From Burhinus oedicnemus (Eukaryota; Chordata; Aves; Charadriiformes; Burhinidae): DNA of 64,000 nt. Positions 11,977-25,800 of the stretch are shown piece after piece. The position numbers and the translations under genes were made by a program. The stretch's first letter is position 1. The number at the start of each line of letters is the position of its first letter. The stretch covers positions 1,813,271 through 1,877,270 of the forward strand of contig VFFE01007192.1 in the NCBI GenBank assembly GCA_008921705.1, read 5' to 3'. Under the pieces are notes generated by a model. The model was not told the DNA's origin, did not search any database, and was given only the letters and a program-made list of their open reading frames with translations.

Positions 11977-14900
11977 GTAAAAATATGCTACTGAACAAAT
12001 AGCTGCTGGAAAGTAGTAACTTACCTCTGTTTTCTTGTTTGTGATTGCATTGGGGTTACCAAGTTTAAATAAGGAGGTGGAGTGGCCTAAACTGATTTTT
12101 CTGTTTGATAACTACCAATAGCAGCCAGCTCAAAAGAGGTAAGTAGTCATCGTCTCTACTGTGAACGCAAGATTTCATGTGCATTTCATACGTGTACTAT
12201 CCTTACATTTAGATCAGTGTCTTTATTGAATATAGCTTTCCATTGCTGCTGACTGTATCAGACTACTATAGAGTAATTATGCTGCATTTAAAAAAAAATC
12301 TTTACGTTTTATGGTATTTGTTTTTCATTTTGTTTAATGTCTCTTTGTATTACCTATAATGAAGTAGAACTGAGAATTGTGTGCTAAAATGTTTACTAGT
12401 TTGTCTACCATGTTTTTCCTTTTATAAGCATTTCACAAAACTGGATCTCTGTGTCACTATGCCACAGTTTGGCAATTCTTTTTTTGCCCCAGACTCTCCT
12501 CTTAAGTACACGTATCAAGACACATGTTAATTTCAAATGTTCTCACAAAATCCTCAGAGTATAATTAAATACAGTATATACAGAAACCATCATGCAAGCT
12601 TTAAATTATTTTATGAATGGGAGCATGAGGATTGAGGGGAGACACATGCCTGAGTAGTGATCTGACTTTTGAATGGATACGGCATCCTGCTCCAAGCTCT
12701 CAGTTGCTGTGTCTGCGTTATTAATGTGATGGGAGCTTGAGCAAAGAGCCATGAGCCTCTGCCATGACAGGGGCATCGGTATAGACTTGCCTAGATACCC
12801 TGCCAGATACAGAGGGGTGACAAGGACAATTCTCTTCACCTAGTCTTCAAGCTGCTATACAGAAAAAGACAACTTTGTTATCTAAATTTTCAGGACTGTG
12901 CTAAATTAATATTGCCATTCAAACATGGTTTTTCTTTCAGTTTTCTCTGCAGTACTGTTTTGCTGGTTTGGGGCTTTTTTGTTTGTTTTTTTAATTGTTA
13001 AATGATACGGGTAACTTGTAATCTACATATAACGAATTTCCATAGTTACACAATTATTCAGTCTCCAGAGCATTAGCCAAAGGTCAGCTGGTGGACCACA
13101 AATCCTTGTTCAAGTAGACAGAACACTTAAGTCACTATGAAAAGTTCCTGCCTTGGCAAGTTTTAACATATTTTATATTTTGTGTTGGCCAAGTTTTAAA
13201 GGGATTCTCAGTCTTCCACATGCCTGGCTAGCAAGAAATTATTAGAAAGGCAGTTCTTCATGGATGCAGTGATGCATGTTTTAGGAAGCTAACTTGTAAT
13301 TTAAAGTCTTGTGTGTGATGAGATCTTGGAGCAGCTTAACTACTGGCCTTGTTTTGACTCCCCCATTAGATTCCTCCCCCCCTTTTCCTTTCCTTTTCAG
13401 TCCTCAGTGGTACTAAATTCAGCTGTAAACATTGAGATGCATTGAAAATCATATCTATTAAACCAACTTTTAAGTGCACTTGCAGTTTCTTTAAATACAG
13501 TGTTGAGGGAGTTAGAAGTCTAGGATCAAGGTTAGCATCAAGGATTGGGCAATGCTGGCAGCACCAGAATGTAGAGGTTGCACAAGCCAGAAGTGAAAAT
13601 GAAAAGTGTTGCCATCCTTCTTCATGGGTCTACATGACATGCAGGAAATATGAGTCTAGGAGATACCATTTTTGTAATTAATGACAACCTGTTGTGATAG
13701 CATCCAATAATATATATATAGTCCAGAAGAATCTAGAAAACAGTTCTTCCCCACAGGCCTAACATGCAAAACAGTTCTGCGTGTTTTGTTGCAGTTGTAA
13801 TAAGGGATTAAATGTAAAAATTTTGTATTTTTTGCCAACTTACTGTGCTCAGCAAAAATATCCAGCTTTCTGCCTGATATTTTTTTTTAAATTTTGACCA
13901 AAAAAAAATTTATTTTTGTTGTCACCAAACTGTTCCTGTGCTTTGCCTTTTTATAATTAGTTGAAGATTATTGTTATGTATTATTTAACTTTGTCAAACA
14001 AGTTCAAGTCTATTTTAAGTATCTTCTTGTGAATTCAGAATTTGGTTTTTTTAGTTTCCCATCAATTTTGAAATTGTTTTGTCCTTGAAAATGCTACATT
14101 TTAAAGCTACTGTTGATAAGACAAGCTTTCTTATGAAAAACTTTGTTTTGAAAGCTATTTGTAGAGGAGTTTGAAGTATTGTGTAAACAGATGGGGATTT
14201 ATTTCAGAGAAAGGAAACAGACACTTTCTTACTATTTCTTAATTTAAATCTGGCCAGTGTAAGCAACAGAACTAAACATAGTAGAAGTGACTCAGTGTTG
14301 TGTAGGTGCTTGGAAAATTGCAGCTGTCATAGAAATATGATAATTGGATTGAGTTGTGTGGGAGAGAAGGCTGACGAGGGAAGAAGAGGGTAGTCAAATT
14401 TAAACTGGGTGTTGTGGTTACAAATAAAGCCAAATATACAGTGTCACTGCTCAGAAAAAGTGGACAAACTTTTTATATAAGATTGAGTAATCAAGGTGCG
14501 TGGTTAGATTTCTGAAAGTAGCATGTGTCTCTCTCCCCCCCACATCCCTTTTCATACTTTCATTTCCGTACCAGTATGCGCACAGGCTTTTAAAACGTTG
14601 TCCTTTATCCTTAGGAAGCATTAGTTTGGTTTTTTGTGTGTGTGGTTTTTTTTTAATTTCTTTTTTCTTTTCCTTTATTTTCTTTACCAGTTAAATAGAC
14701 TAAATAGGTTAAATAGGAACTGCATTGAAATTGCATGCGGCAGAGAGCCCCCAAATCAGATAGCAACAGATCAATGATGAAATGACTGCTCATTTGTCTT
14801 TTTGAGTAGGTTTAGGCTGGTGTGTTTACAAGTTTACATCCATATGATAGGCTGATCTGGCAGTTTCTGTGGGATTGCCGTAAAAAAAAAAAATAATCCA

Positions 14901-17424
14901 TAAACACCAGATGAAAGGTGGAGTCTTCCATATAGCTGGGGAGGAGGATATTACTCCTAGCAGTTTATGTAAATTGTTTCTATCTAAATGTATGCTAACT
15001 CAGGTTGTAATTTTCCATGTTAGGATTGCTGGAGGCTGTGCTTTCACTCATCCAACGAGGACTCAAAGCATATATGTATATCCTAGAGCATAGGCACCTA
15101 TGCACGTAGATTAAGTTAAGATGATGCTGCATGGTGATTGCCACCTGCCAAATGCTGTGTAATTTTAAAGTAGTATCCAGGGTTCAGCAACTGTGCCTGG
15201 ATAGGAAGCCTGGCCAGCAGCCAAGAAACCCTCCACTACCTAATTGGAGATGCTGGGAGGGCATCAGGAGCACAGCAGGAGTTCATGAAGTAGCTTAAAT
15301 ATGGGAGGAAGTTTAGATTTAAGTTTGGGCATCAGGACCTTTTCATGTTATATAGGCCTGTAACATAATATGTGTTATCCAAAGGTGCCAGGTGTGACAT
15401 ATTTGGGAGAAACCTCAGATTTTGTTTCCTCAATTTTTGTTCATGTCACTGGCTCAGCGTTACTGGGAAGAGGACAAGTTAGATGTTTGTATAGCCATGA
15501 TTTGAAATTATTATTTCTATGTCATAAACCCACTAGGAATCCATCCTAATCTGCCATACAGCAGGAGACTGACAGGACTGGATGATTTCCAGTGAGTTTT
15601 GTAGAAGAGTGTTGGATGGGACTCTGCAATTTCCAATTTTCATAAAGTGGAAGACACTCTGGTTTTCTTTTTTGCCACACTGTGGAGCAGTTCATTTTGC
15701 AGCAAGTCTTGGAGGATAAAGAGACACTAGCTAGGGACATCTCAGCAAAATTCAATTTCAAGTTACGTTGCTTTCTCAGGACTAAGAAGAAACTATTTTG
15801 TTTGTCCTTCATACTAAGAAGGACATACTAGGAACTTAGATCTCTCCCTGCCTTTTCTCAGTAGGAAGAAGACAAAGTGTGTATTCAGGGGGGTGGCAGG
15901 GAGGAGCAGAGTATCCCCACTTTTGTGTCTAGGGAGCCTGCCTGTTCCTCTGTCCCGCACCAAGCTGGATATTTTCCCTCTTTTTCATCTCTAGTGGAGG
16001 CAGGCGTGAGGGAGGGACCAACGTATAATGAGAAGGAAGGGACAGACTATGTATGTTGGAAATGGAGGCCACCAGAAAAAGCTGCATCTTCTGGCTAGTT
16101 TTAGGCCTACCGCAATTCCTATGGAACCTTCCTAGGGGCTGAATCTGGACACCTTCATCTTCAAGGTGGTCTTGCCATTCTGTGAGCAGCAAGCAGTTGC
16201 TGTTACACAGATTCATCTTCTTGACTCCATTAGTTGAATTTATTGTAAGAAAAGGCAGAGTTGCTGTCTTATCTGTTTTAAACTGCACTTTGAAGACTGA
16301 GAAATCTGGTAATTGGATATGCACAATAACTGGGACTTGTTGCAAATCACCAGTCGTCAGAGCCATTGAGATTCCTGAGGGCCAGCCTTTTTGCACTGCA
16401 GTGCTTCAGATTCGTCTCTGACTTTCTAGTTCAGAGGATGAAGTAAGTAGTTTTGAGAGGTTTTAGGTGTATTTTTAGAACCAAATGGTTTGAATGTGTT
16501 ATGATTTATAAATTGATACAGCTCTTCAAATTTCTGATAAATTCTTTTCACATCATTTGATTATCCTTTATCTTCTGGTGAGGGACCAGCATTAACTTTT
16601 TGATGTTATTTTGATGCAGAATGCTTAGGGGCTCAGTCATGACAGCCTGCACCATGGTTTTGTTATTAACATTACATTATCTCTAATTTTTGAAAAGTAG
16701 AGAATGCACAATCAGAAAATAAAAGCAATATTAACAATTTTATCTGTATTTTAAAAGAAATTATAAGAGCCTGTTAACCAAGCTCTTATTGTCAAATAAG
16801 TTCTTGTTGTTACTTTGTGTGGTTCTATCTTATTTTCCCCTTGCAGATGGCTTGAGGTCTCTGCTTTACCCTCACAGTTTGTGTCATTGTCTAGACATCT
16901 CGGAGATGTCCTTTGCTTAACCCAAAGTGTGAAGTATCCCTAACTCTGTGAACCTTGGGTAAGGGAGCACAGGGGTGAAATCAGCTGTCATAAAAATACA
17001 GTCAATACAAGGTATTCATCAAGTTGGATGTGATAGCAGTAGTGGCTAAGGAATGTAACCTGTGCAGAAGATGGCAAAAGGGCAGGTGAATCACATTTGT
17101 CTTCCCTATCAGCTAACCTGAAAGTTGACAGCTGCTGCGTTTAAAGAACTATAAGCCGTACAAAAGTTAAAATGTTCATAGATCTAAAACAACTAAAAAA
17201 ACCAAACAACTGTTTACTGTTAGATGCATCTTCTTTTCAAAGGAGAGGTTTATTTTCAAGCAAAGCTTCTGCATGTTAGTAACACTATGATGAGTTTTAC
17301 TTTCTGTAAATAGCTCTTCATAGACAAGTTACCTGTCATATTTTTAAATAGATTTTCTTATTAATAAAATAATTATTAAAATATTTTTTCTGATTTTTTT
17401 TTTTTTTAATCTCTTCTCCTGTAG
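11977..17424. other. Intron c-d
   Basis: About 5.4 kb, mostly AT-rich with T/A runs (for example around 13880-13910 and 14647-14670). An antisense open frame of 155 codons at 15929-16396 shows no family resemblance. No transposon was recognised. Confidence 0.7.
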
Positions 17425-17574
17425 AGCCTGGCCAAGTTAACAGATGGATTCAGGAATAGCTGTTGTATTACAGATTCCCTGCAGGATCTCCAGCACAATT
17501 CTAGTTCACTCAGCGACTCCTGTTTACCTCAACAACACTGTGATGCTTGTTCTCAGACTGACATCACTGGAGAG
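17425..17574 (+). CDS. WWC3: WWC3 exon d: variable linker, Cys-rich
   Basis: Encodes residues 97-146, starting SLAKLTDGFRNSCC and ending ACSQTDITGE. The ends match the WWC pattern SLA-L-DGF and SQTDI-G, while the middle is the family's variable Ser-rich linker between the two N-terminal coiled coils. Five cysteines fall within 50 residues. The acceptor is preceded by a T-rich tract (ctcttctcctgtag) and the donor is gtatgt at 17575. At 150 nt with phase 0 at both ends, the exon could be skipped without a frameshift. Confidence 0.92.
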
Positions 17575-19748
17575 GTATGTGTTCCTACATGACGCGTTTG
17601 CTGTGGAAAATAAGCTGGTTTTGTACTATAGTGGTACACTGTTATTTCCTGGTTTAATTTAAGAGGTGTTGGCTGTAGCAGAACAAAAAATCCAAAGCAA
17701 TATTGGTGGTGAGGGAGTTGTGTTTGCTTATTGTTTCCAGAGCATGTGAACCGTGCTCATGAGTGGTAGGCTTTGTGATTCTGCTACCTGAGTGTGGCAC
17801 AGGGGCGTAGCAGCGTGCTCACAGGTCAGTGACAGGTAAAATGAGCTCCTGGACTCAGCCAGCCTGGCAGAGCACTTCTCGTGTCATCGCTTTGGTGACC
17901 GCAGGCTCATCTGAGAGTAACAGCTCTTGCTGAGGTTTCCACAGACCTCTTCTCTTCTTGTCACCAGCTCTGACTTACTGATAATTGTTGTGATGCAGGA
18001 AGGAAGAAAATGCATTGGCCAGCTTGAAGTTGCAGCAGAGACCTGATTGTGCAACAGTGTGCCGTGTTAGTGTTTTGGTAGTAGCTATGGTTGTTTGCTC
18101 TGTGTGTCTGCGCTGGGTTTTTTGTTTGTTTGTGGTGTGGGTGGTTTTTTGTTTGTTTTTGTTTGTTTGTTTGTTTTTTAAATCTTGGTTTTGTCATGCT
18201 TGTCATCATCCTTCATGCATATCAAAGATGTAGGGTAGACCTCTGTTCCTTTCTCCTGTCTGAGACAAGCGAAGTATTTGTAAGAGTCCCAAAGTATGTT
18301 TCTTAAAAAATAACAAAACTTCTGCTCTAGTCTGTCATACCTTTATGCTCAAATGTGCCTTTAAATGTGGTATTTGAGAGGAATATATTATCATTCCTCG
18401 GAAGTAGTTCGGTGTGAATGAAATTGTGTATTCCAGATAATAAAAGTTTGGCTTAAGCTATGACAGCCTAGCTGTTCTTTAGCAATAAAACATTTGCTTC
18501 TGTGGATGAGATTGACAACAAAGCGCAAGAAGACAACCTGTTTGTACTTTGGTAGTACTATAGTTTGGGTGTTATTCCACATTCAGTTTGAAATTTTGAT
18601 TGAGCTATGTAACTTTTTAATTGTAGGCTTTTATCATCCCATTTCTCCTCTATTGTTGTCTTCCACTGATGACTAGTTGCCAAGTTCAATGTCTCCAGAG
18701 GGCCTCTACAGAAGAGGAATTGAAGATGTACTCCTAAAGCATCTAAAAAAACTCAGCTAACACCAGGCTGTCTTTCAGTGTGTTAGGTAGATGGTGCCTT
18801 TGGGATGTCATTTTTCGGACTCATGGTGGATGTGATTATTGAATTCCAAAATGAATTACCTAAAGGAAAGCAGCAGCGTTTTCCCCTTCACAATACACAT
18901 TAAATGCCATCCAAGACAAGCCAAATACAGTCTGAAAATTGTGTTTTATCAGGTATAGATTTTTTTTGCTAGGGAAATAAAATACATAATGATGTTAATT
19001 GTTTTTCTGAATTATTGTTAGTGGAATGTGAGTAAAAATAGGTGGATTTTTTAGACGTGTGATGATGAAGAGAGCAAAAGCAGCAGTTAAGTGAGAAATC
19101 CAGAGGTGCAGCAATGCACTTAAAATAGGGACCTGGGTTTTAATTATTAGACTGCGCGCAGACTTCTGAAGAGGGGAACTGCCGGTGCCCTAAGACAGAG
19201 AGAGGTTGCTGTAGAAACTGGACTGTATACAGCAGGAGTTGTAGCATAAACGCACATTCTACAACTAGTTCAAGGGTCAGGTGATGTTTTTGTAATAGCG
19301 TATAAAACACACTAATGGTCTAAGTGCTGGGTGATACATCACAGTACTGGGAATGTAATCTGAATTACTTCTAATTGAACTATCCATAAAATAGCAGTAT
19401 CAAGTAGTAAAACATTTCAATTAAAAATACTTTTTATGTTTTAGGCTTGGATGAAGTTGAAAAGCTTTGACCATTCATCAGTGATTCTATTTGTTAACCC
19501 TTGATTTCCAGGATCATAATTTACTGAAAGGGCTCATCTGTTTTCTGTATTTTTAGCAATAAACCAGTTTTGTATTTCTAAAGCATAAAATTGTTTTTTA
19601 TTATGTTATTACTTAAGGCATTGAGGTTTTTTTGTGAGTCCAGTAAGTGAGACTAATTTATCTCTTTCTTTGTTGCGAGTGTTTTTAAAATCTCATTTGT
19701 CCCTCCCTTTTTTTCCCCCCCTCTTCTTGCTCTTCAACTCTGCAAAAG
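17575..19748. other. Intron d-e
   Basis: About 2.2 kb. A GC-richer patch lies near 17740-17950, followed by a T/G-rich low-complexity tract near 18114-18182. The rest is AT-rich. No gene or transposon was recognised. Confidence 0.75.
18114..18182 (+). repeat. T/G-rich low-complexity tract
   Basis: TGGGTTTTTTGTTTGTTTG, then GGTGTGGGTGGTTTTTTG, followed by several GTTT units. Confidence 0.85.
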
Positions 19749-19822
19749 TTCGGGTTTGATGACAAAACAAGACTTGTAGACAAAGTGAGACTAAACTGGC
19801 AATATGAAGAGGCCAAGAAAAG
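19749..19822 (+). CDS. WWC3: WWC3 exon e: start of second coiled coil
   Basis: Encodes residues 147-170 plus two bases of codon 171, including DDKTRLVDKVRLNWQYEEAK. This matches the WWC segment leading into the second coiled coil, where the V-R-L-YEEAK-R pattern is conserved. The acceptor tgcaaaag follows a strong pyrimidine tract; the donor is gtaatt at 19823. The split AG is completed by exon f to Arg. Confidence 0.92.
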
Positions 19823-22800
19823 GTAATTAAGATAAATTTGTTGGATTTTATTTTTACTCTTGTGATTAAAGTTTTTAAAGTAGAACTGCAACAAGCCTCC
19901 TAGCTGAAATGTCTTCAGGTAGACTAATTTGCTTACTACTGAGTAGTTTACAGATAATAAAAGCTTAGATAAACATCAGACTTTGTCATAAGATTATTCT
20001 ATTTGTTTGCAGAGATAAAGCTAAACGTCAGCCCTGTTCTACACTTGTATGAACACAAAATTGCAGAAGTTTAATTGAACTGTTTTAGACCCCCCCACCC
20101 CCCCCCCGCTTCTGAGACCTCAATATAAACAGTCTTTAAATTTACACTTATCAGCCTGGTCTGTCAGTACATTCAGAGTTTTGCATACCTGTGTTCTAAG
20201 TTCAAGTGTATTGAAGTCGTGAACTCAGTGTGAAGAAAGAATGCAGAACTTCCTGTGAGATAAATGAAGATGTTCAGAGCTGAACAAAAGGGTACATAAA
20301 AATAGATGTTGAAATTGGAAAAAAAAAATATTATAAAAATCTGATAAAAATGAAAAAAAATTTACTTGAAATAGATTAATTCTTCATTAAGTCTTTCAAT
20401 CTAGTTATTGCTTATCATAAACATTTATTTTGTGAAGGTCAGTCTTGCCGTGTTTTTTCATGGCTTTGTAAAAGTAATCTATTCTTATTTAGTACTATTT
20501 TAAAAATACTATCTACTAGTATAGTTTAGTGGGTCCTCATTTAACCTCATTGTTTTCAAACTCTTTGCCACATATTCAGGACAATGGTGTAGTATAGATG
20601 ATGATTTTTAACACAGTAATTTTATGCATTTAAGATTATTTTAATTCGTGCTGATAGAACATCCTCTTATTAAAATTGATTGACACTTTAAAGATTCTGT
20701 ATAGTTAACTTTGAAAAACCTTAGTTTATAATTTTTTTTTAAGTTAGGATTTTTCTTTTTTTCAACTTTGTCTCTTTTGCCTGGTTTTTATGTATCTCAG
20801 AACAAGGGTTAAAAAAAAAATCAATACTTGTGCCTCATTTTTTCCGTATTATGGTGACTTTTTGTTTGGGGGAAACCATAATGCTGTCACATGCCTTGGC
20901 AGGGATTGGAAGCTTTATAGGCAATTCGCCATTTTGTTGTTCTTGGAAAACTTACCCACATTTGGATGCAATACAGGCTTCAAAAAAAAAAAAAAATTGA
21001 ATTGGTGCAAGCATGTTAGAGATACACAGCAAAATCTTCAGGATTTGTAACTGGAATGAAAGTCTGCATTGTAAAATACTGCATGGGAATACCAGTGACT
21101 ATTACCTAATAAAGGTTAAAATAATTGGGCAAAAAAAGGGCAAAACAAAACCCCATCAGTGTCCTGTTTGGTCACAGGCCTTAACCCTTAGCACTTAATA
21201 CTCCAGGGATAATTTAGGTGTTCGTGACAGTTGCTGAAAGAAGGAGGACAGAATTTAGTTTTATATTGTTTAGTTCAGCAGAGCCACTGGTGCTGTGAAG
21301 ATTATATTAAATGTTTTTAGTTCGGTTTTCTGACGTACCTTTTCTGTGTTTTTCAAAACAATTCTCCTCTTGCGTGTTATTGCAGGGAAAAGATAGACTG
21401 GGGGGGTGGGGAGCGGGTTTGATGTGGTTTGGTTTTGGGTTTTTTTTAGTAGCAGAAGCATTTCTCAGCTGGAAATGCCGAATATTTATTTATGCATGGA
21501 ATGCAGTATTTCTGAACATCAGAAGTGAGCTGGGGTTTGATGTAAGTTAAGTGTAGAAAATCTGGGTAACTAGCCTTCCAACTGGAGAATAGTAATTGCA
21601 GTAAGGGTAGTTTTGCTGTCCTGGGATAGCAGCTCTGTCAATGGACTGTTATTTGGCAAAAGCGTGTTAGTTGCTTTAAAATAGTAGCCTTATTCTGCCC
21701 AGTATGTTGTACGGAAGTAATCAGCTTTCAGCTTTTGAGTGGAACTGCACAAAGCTCATTGCCCCTACCAGTTATCTCTGTGGTTGCATTCTTCATTTAT
21801 CATGCATTCCTTCCCCTTAGCTTGCTGGCATTTCTGTAGGGCTTTTGTCTCTACTAAATATCTTTGTGTTCGTTCTCCCTTGGCTCGTGAAATATCTACT
21901 GTTACTGCACAGTGTGGGTGAGGGAATGTGCTGCAATGGATTAAAATCTACAAAGTAGAAAATTAAAATGCTACAGTATGTCACAACCGTAAAGCAGTAT
22001 ATTATGACTACTTGCTTGTCAAACGGGGTGTGGAAACATATAGGAAATAAGTACAACAGAGAAACTGTCTGATTTTCAAGTTTTAATGAGAGACTTTTAA
22101 AATACACTGTAGGAGAAAAACTGTTTTTGTCTTAAAGAAAAGCAGGGGAAAAGCCCCACAAACTGAAGGGCAGTGTGTTGCATTTTAGTCAGTCTTGTGA
22201 AACTAACCAGAAGATCATACAGCTCTAGATACGAGCAGAGTATTTGCCATATGTAGTAAAGAAGTTTTAAAAAATAAAAGTGCTCTGTATATGGTGTCTT
22301 AGCAAGGAAATGCAGTGTTGAGATTTCTGAATGAACTGTCTTGAGGAATTCAGGAGATGAAACCCAGTGATAGTAGAAAAGTTGGCTTATAATCCCGAAA
22401 TCTCTCTCCTCCCTCATAAAAGATAATTTTATTTTAATTCCTCCTCCAAAAACCTCTCTGAGTGGTTTGGCCTGTGCAGAAATTAAGACATTCACATAGC
22501 TTTGGGTTTTGTTGTATTTTTTTTTTTTTCACTTCGGTTTCCCACTGAAAGGAAGTTGGATGATTTGCAATCTCATTTTTCCCATGGGTGGGTTCTGACA
22601 TCTTCAGCACGCTGGGGCAGCGGTCCTCTCTCCTGTGTCTGATCCAGGCTCTGGGAGGCATGTAAATTCTACTTTTTAACTCACCAATCATGCTGAAGAG
22701 AGTCTCAATCACTTTTCTGCTGCTCTTTACTCTTCTCTTCCCCCCCATTATTTTTAAATAAACTGTACCTTATTTCCATGAAATTTCTTCTCTCAGATCT

Positions 22801-25800
22801 GTCAGTGTGGCCCTCCAGAGAAGCAGGAAGGAGGGAGGATGGTCTTTTTGAACAGACAGCCCCAAGCTGCCTGGATAAATACCGTTTTTAGTTTCAGTTG
22901 CTATTTCAGTGAGACCACCTCTCATGAAAGCATTTGCACACTGGAAAGTGTACCCCTCGAGCACTTTTCTCAAAAGGCTGTTTCATAGAAAGAGAAATCA
23001 AAAGCAAATTGTTTTTCTTTGATAACTCTTTAAATTGTACAGTTCAGTATAATGACTACGTGAAGTATATTAGCAAATGATCATGAAGTGTCATTGCTGC
23101 AGTGCCTCATTATTAATTGATATATTAAATGTATTCATTGATAGATGTAAAATGATCCCTCCAATGAGAAGCACCAAAACTTTTAACTGTGATTTGTTTA
23201 ATTTTTATTTTTTTTCAAATCCAGTCTGATGGTAGCTGACTTTAATGAACTAATACATCCAAGCATCTTCAACCAACTTATCTAATTTGGGTGCAAAAGC
23301 AGTAATTTGTTTATGCCTTCTGTAAATTTGAATTCAAAAACGTTACTTTTCAATTCAATTGTTTAAATCATAGAGTGACTGTCAAAAGATTTATATTAGC
23401 CTTGAAAAAGCTTCCTCAGCTATGCTTAATATTTCCACCTTCCCTTTAAGAATGTTACTTCTTTCTTTTCAGTATAGTTGCCAAATAGTTACTTTTTTCC
23501 AAACTTGTTGTCTCATTACCAAAATTAGTTTTCAGTTGGGCTTTTAAAAGCACTAGCATAAGCAGAAATGTGTCAGTGCAATTTGTGCTTGTACTGACAA
23601 AATACACGTTGGATATTGATAGCAGCATTCCAGTACTGATACAATAACATAGTCAAGTATTTTCCGCTTAAAAGTGACCTTGTATAGGCAGGTTTCAAGG
23701 TGTAATTGCCTAATTTCTAGTGAAATTCAGTGGACTTACATGCTTTATTTTGCTAAACTAATCTGACAATCTGATTTAGGGATGAAGTAATTTGTCTGAT
23801 ATCACATAAATATCTGGCTTACGCATGTCTGCTAAACCTGAATCTCCCAGTGCCAGTTTTTAAACATAAAACTTTTTCTTTGGGTTATAAAGGGAGCTGA
23901 ACCATGCTCTTGAACTGTCTTTAAACTTTTCATTATACCAGTTAACCTGTGAATTGGGGAAAATACTAATTCCTCTTCTCAATTTTAGCAGGCTTTGCAA
24001 TTTTCCTAAAGGTGATTACCTAATTTTATCTGCAAAATGCCATGGACTCTAAAGATTTCATGAGTGTCTTAAGCCAATTTAAGACCTCCTTGTTATTGGA
24101 TTGGGCTGCCAGGAAGGCTGGATATTCTACAGAGTGTACTCGTGTGGTCCGCCAAAGCCACAGTGGCACATACTTGCAGGAACAGCCAAAGTAGACACAG
24201 TGGAGAAATTTTGTGAGCATTTGGCTGAGTTCCTCAGCTTCTTCTTTCCATTTCTTTCTTCCCCTTTCTCTAGACTTCCCCTCTTTGGATATAAATCATA
24301 ATCCACTCTCAAGAGGGTCTATAAATACCAGAAATTACCAAGTTCTTACACCCTTCTTTATGTGTCTTCAGTCCCACAGCCACCTCTGGGTGGGTAATGC
24401 ACATGGGAGAAGTTCTCTGTTACCTGAAGTGGCAGAGAACTGGGTCCTATTATAAGCCTGTTGTAAGCGTAAGGAAAAGAGTAAGCTGGGCTGATTTATG
24501 TTGATCATCTCTGCATATTTGTGTGATCTTAGCCACCATTCTCCTCCAGATCATAACTGTGGATTTTTTACCACCAGTCTTCCCATTCCACAGGTAACAA
24601 AGGCCTCAGCTGTAGAGTGGTGGGATATGTCACCCAAAAGTCTAGCATTTAAATATACGGGGGTATTGTATTTTTTTCCTTGGAAAATTCACACAAAGTA
24701 AGTTCAAAGAACTTGTTTAAGCTAGAAAGACCAGAGCTTGTAGGGTAAGAAGTGCCAGCTGTAGGATACCCGTAATTTGTCCCTTTTATGAGTATGGGTT
24801 AGGACCTTTGTAATCCTTCAGGGTATTTCCCTCTCCAAGGCACCTGCCTTGTTCATAATCCGAGCAATGGTCTAAACATAGCGTTAATTGTAATTGTAAG
24901 TCAGACTCATCTCACAAAAAGTGATTTTTACTTTAATCTTGCTTCTCATGCTGTACTTTAATAAATAACCTCTTCTAAACTGAAATGTTCTCGAGCTGAG
25001 CAGTATAATTTCATTAGTGCTGAGTTCAGATAGCAGTCTTGAAAATGAGGTTCTAGATGCTAACAAAGTCTTTTAGATTCCCAAGATATTTCCAAGGATT
25101 GCCCTATTTTGTCTAGGGGGGGGTCTGTGTAGATATATAACGATTCATACATGCTGTAAATTCTGAAAATATATGCTTTTTTTGCCCCCATCATGTAGTT
25201 TGTGTAGTAAACTACTGGCTGTACTGATGGTCACCCTCATGCTAAGTCTACATTATCTTGGGCTAGGCATTCTGGCTACATTAGTATAGTTATGTGCAAC
25301 TCCATTTGAAATTTTTAAATACAGAAATAAGCAGCAAGTCAGTCTGCCTACCTAGGAAACCGGTCATTTGATACCACCTACTCGAGCGTGGAATGCAAGC
25401 TCCTCAGCACTTGTTATGCAAGGATGGGAATGGGCAAAATGCCTGGAATGTTGATGGCTCAAAATTAACTGGTTTTTTCCCCAGGAATACGTTAAATTGC
25501 TGTATCAGTAGGGACCTCAGTATCTGGCATTAGGCCAGATAAAAGTATGCTTTCACAGTGACTACACTTAAGAAGTAGTATCTTAAAAAACACCCAGTAT
25601 GAAGGAAAAATGTGCTTGAAAAACAGAGGCTTCATAAAGGATCCTAAATCTTTTTTTTAACCCCTTTAAATTGCAATCTAAGTCAAGTCATTAATTTGTT
25701 TAAGTGGGTTTCTAAGGTAGGTGAATATATGCAGTGAGTCTGAAAATGCAAAACAGCCACTCTTTTGTAACATATCAGCAGTGAGAACAGGTATAAAATC

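Noticed and set aside
22097..22748. Two overlapping antisense frames of 132 and 104 codons in intron e-f
   Set aside because: Different frames, no family resemblance, and Lys/Phe-rich composition expected from AT-rich DNA.
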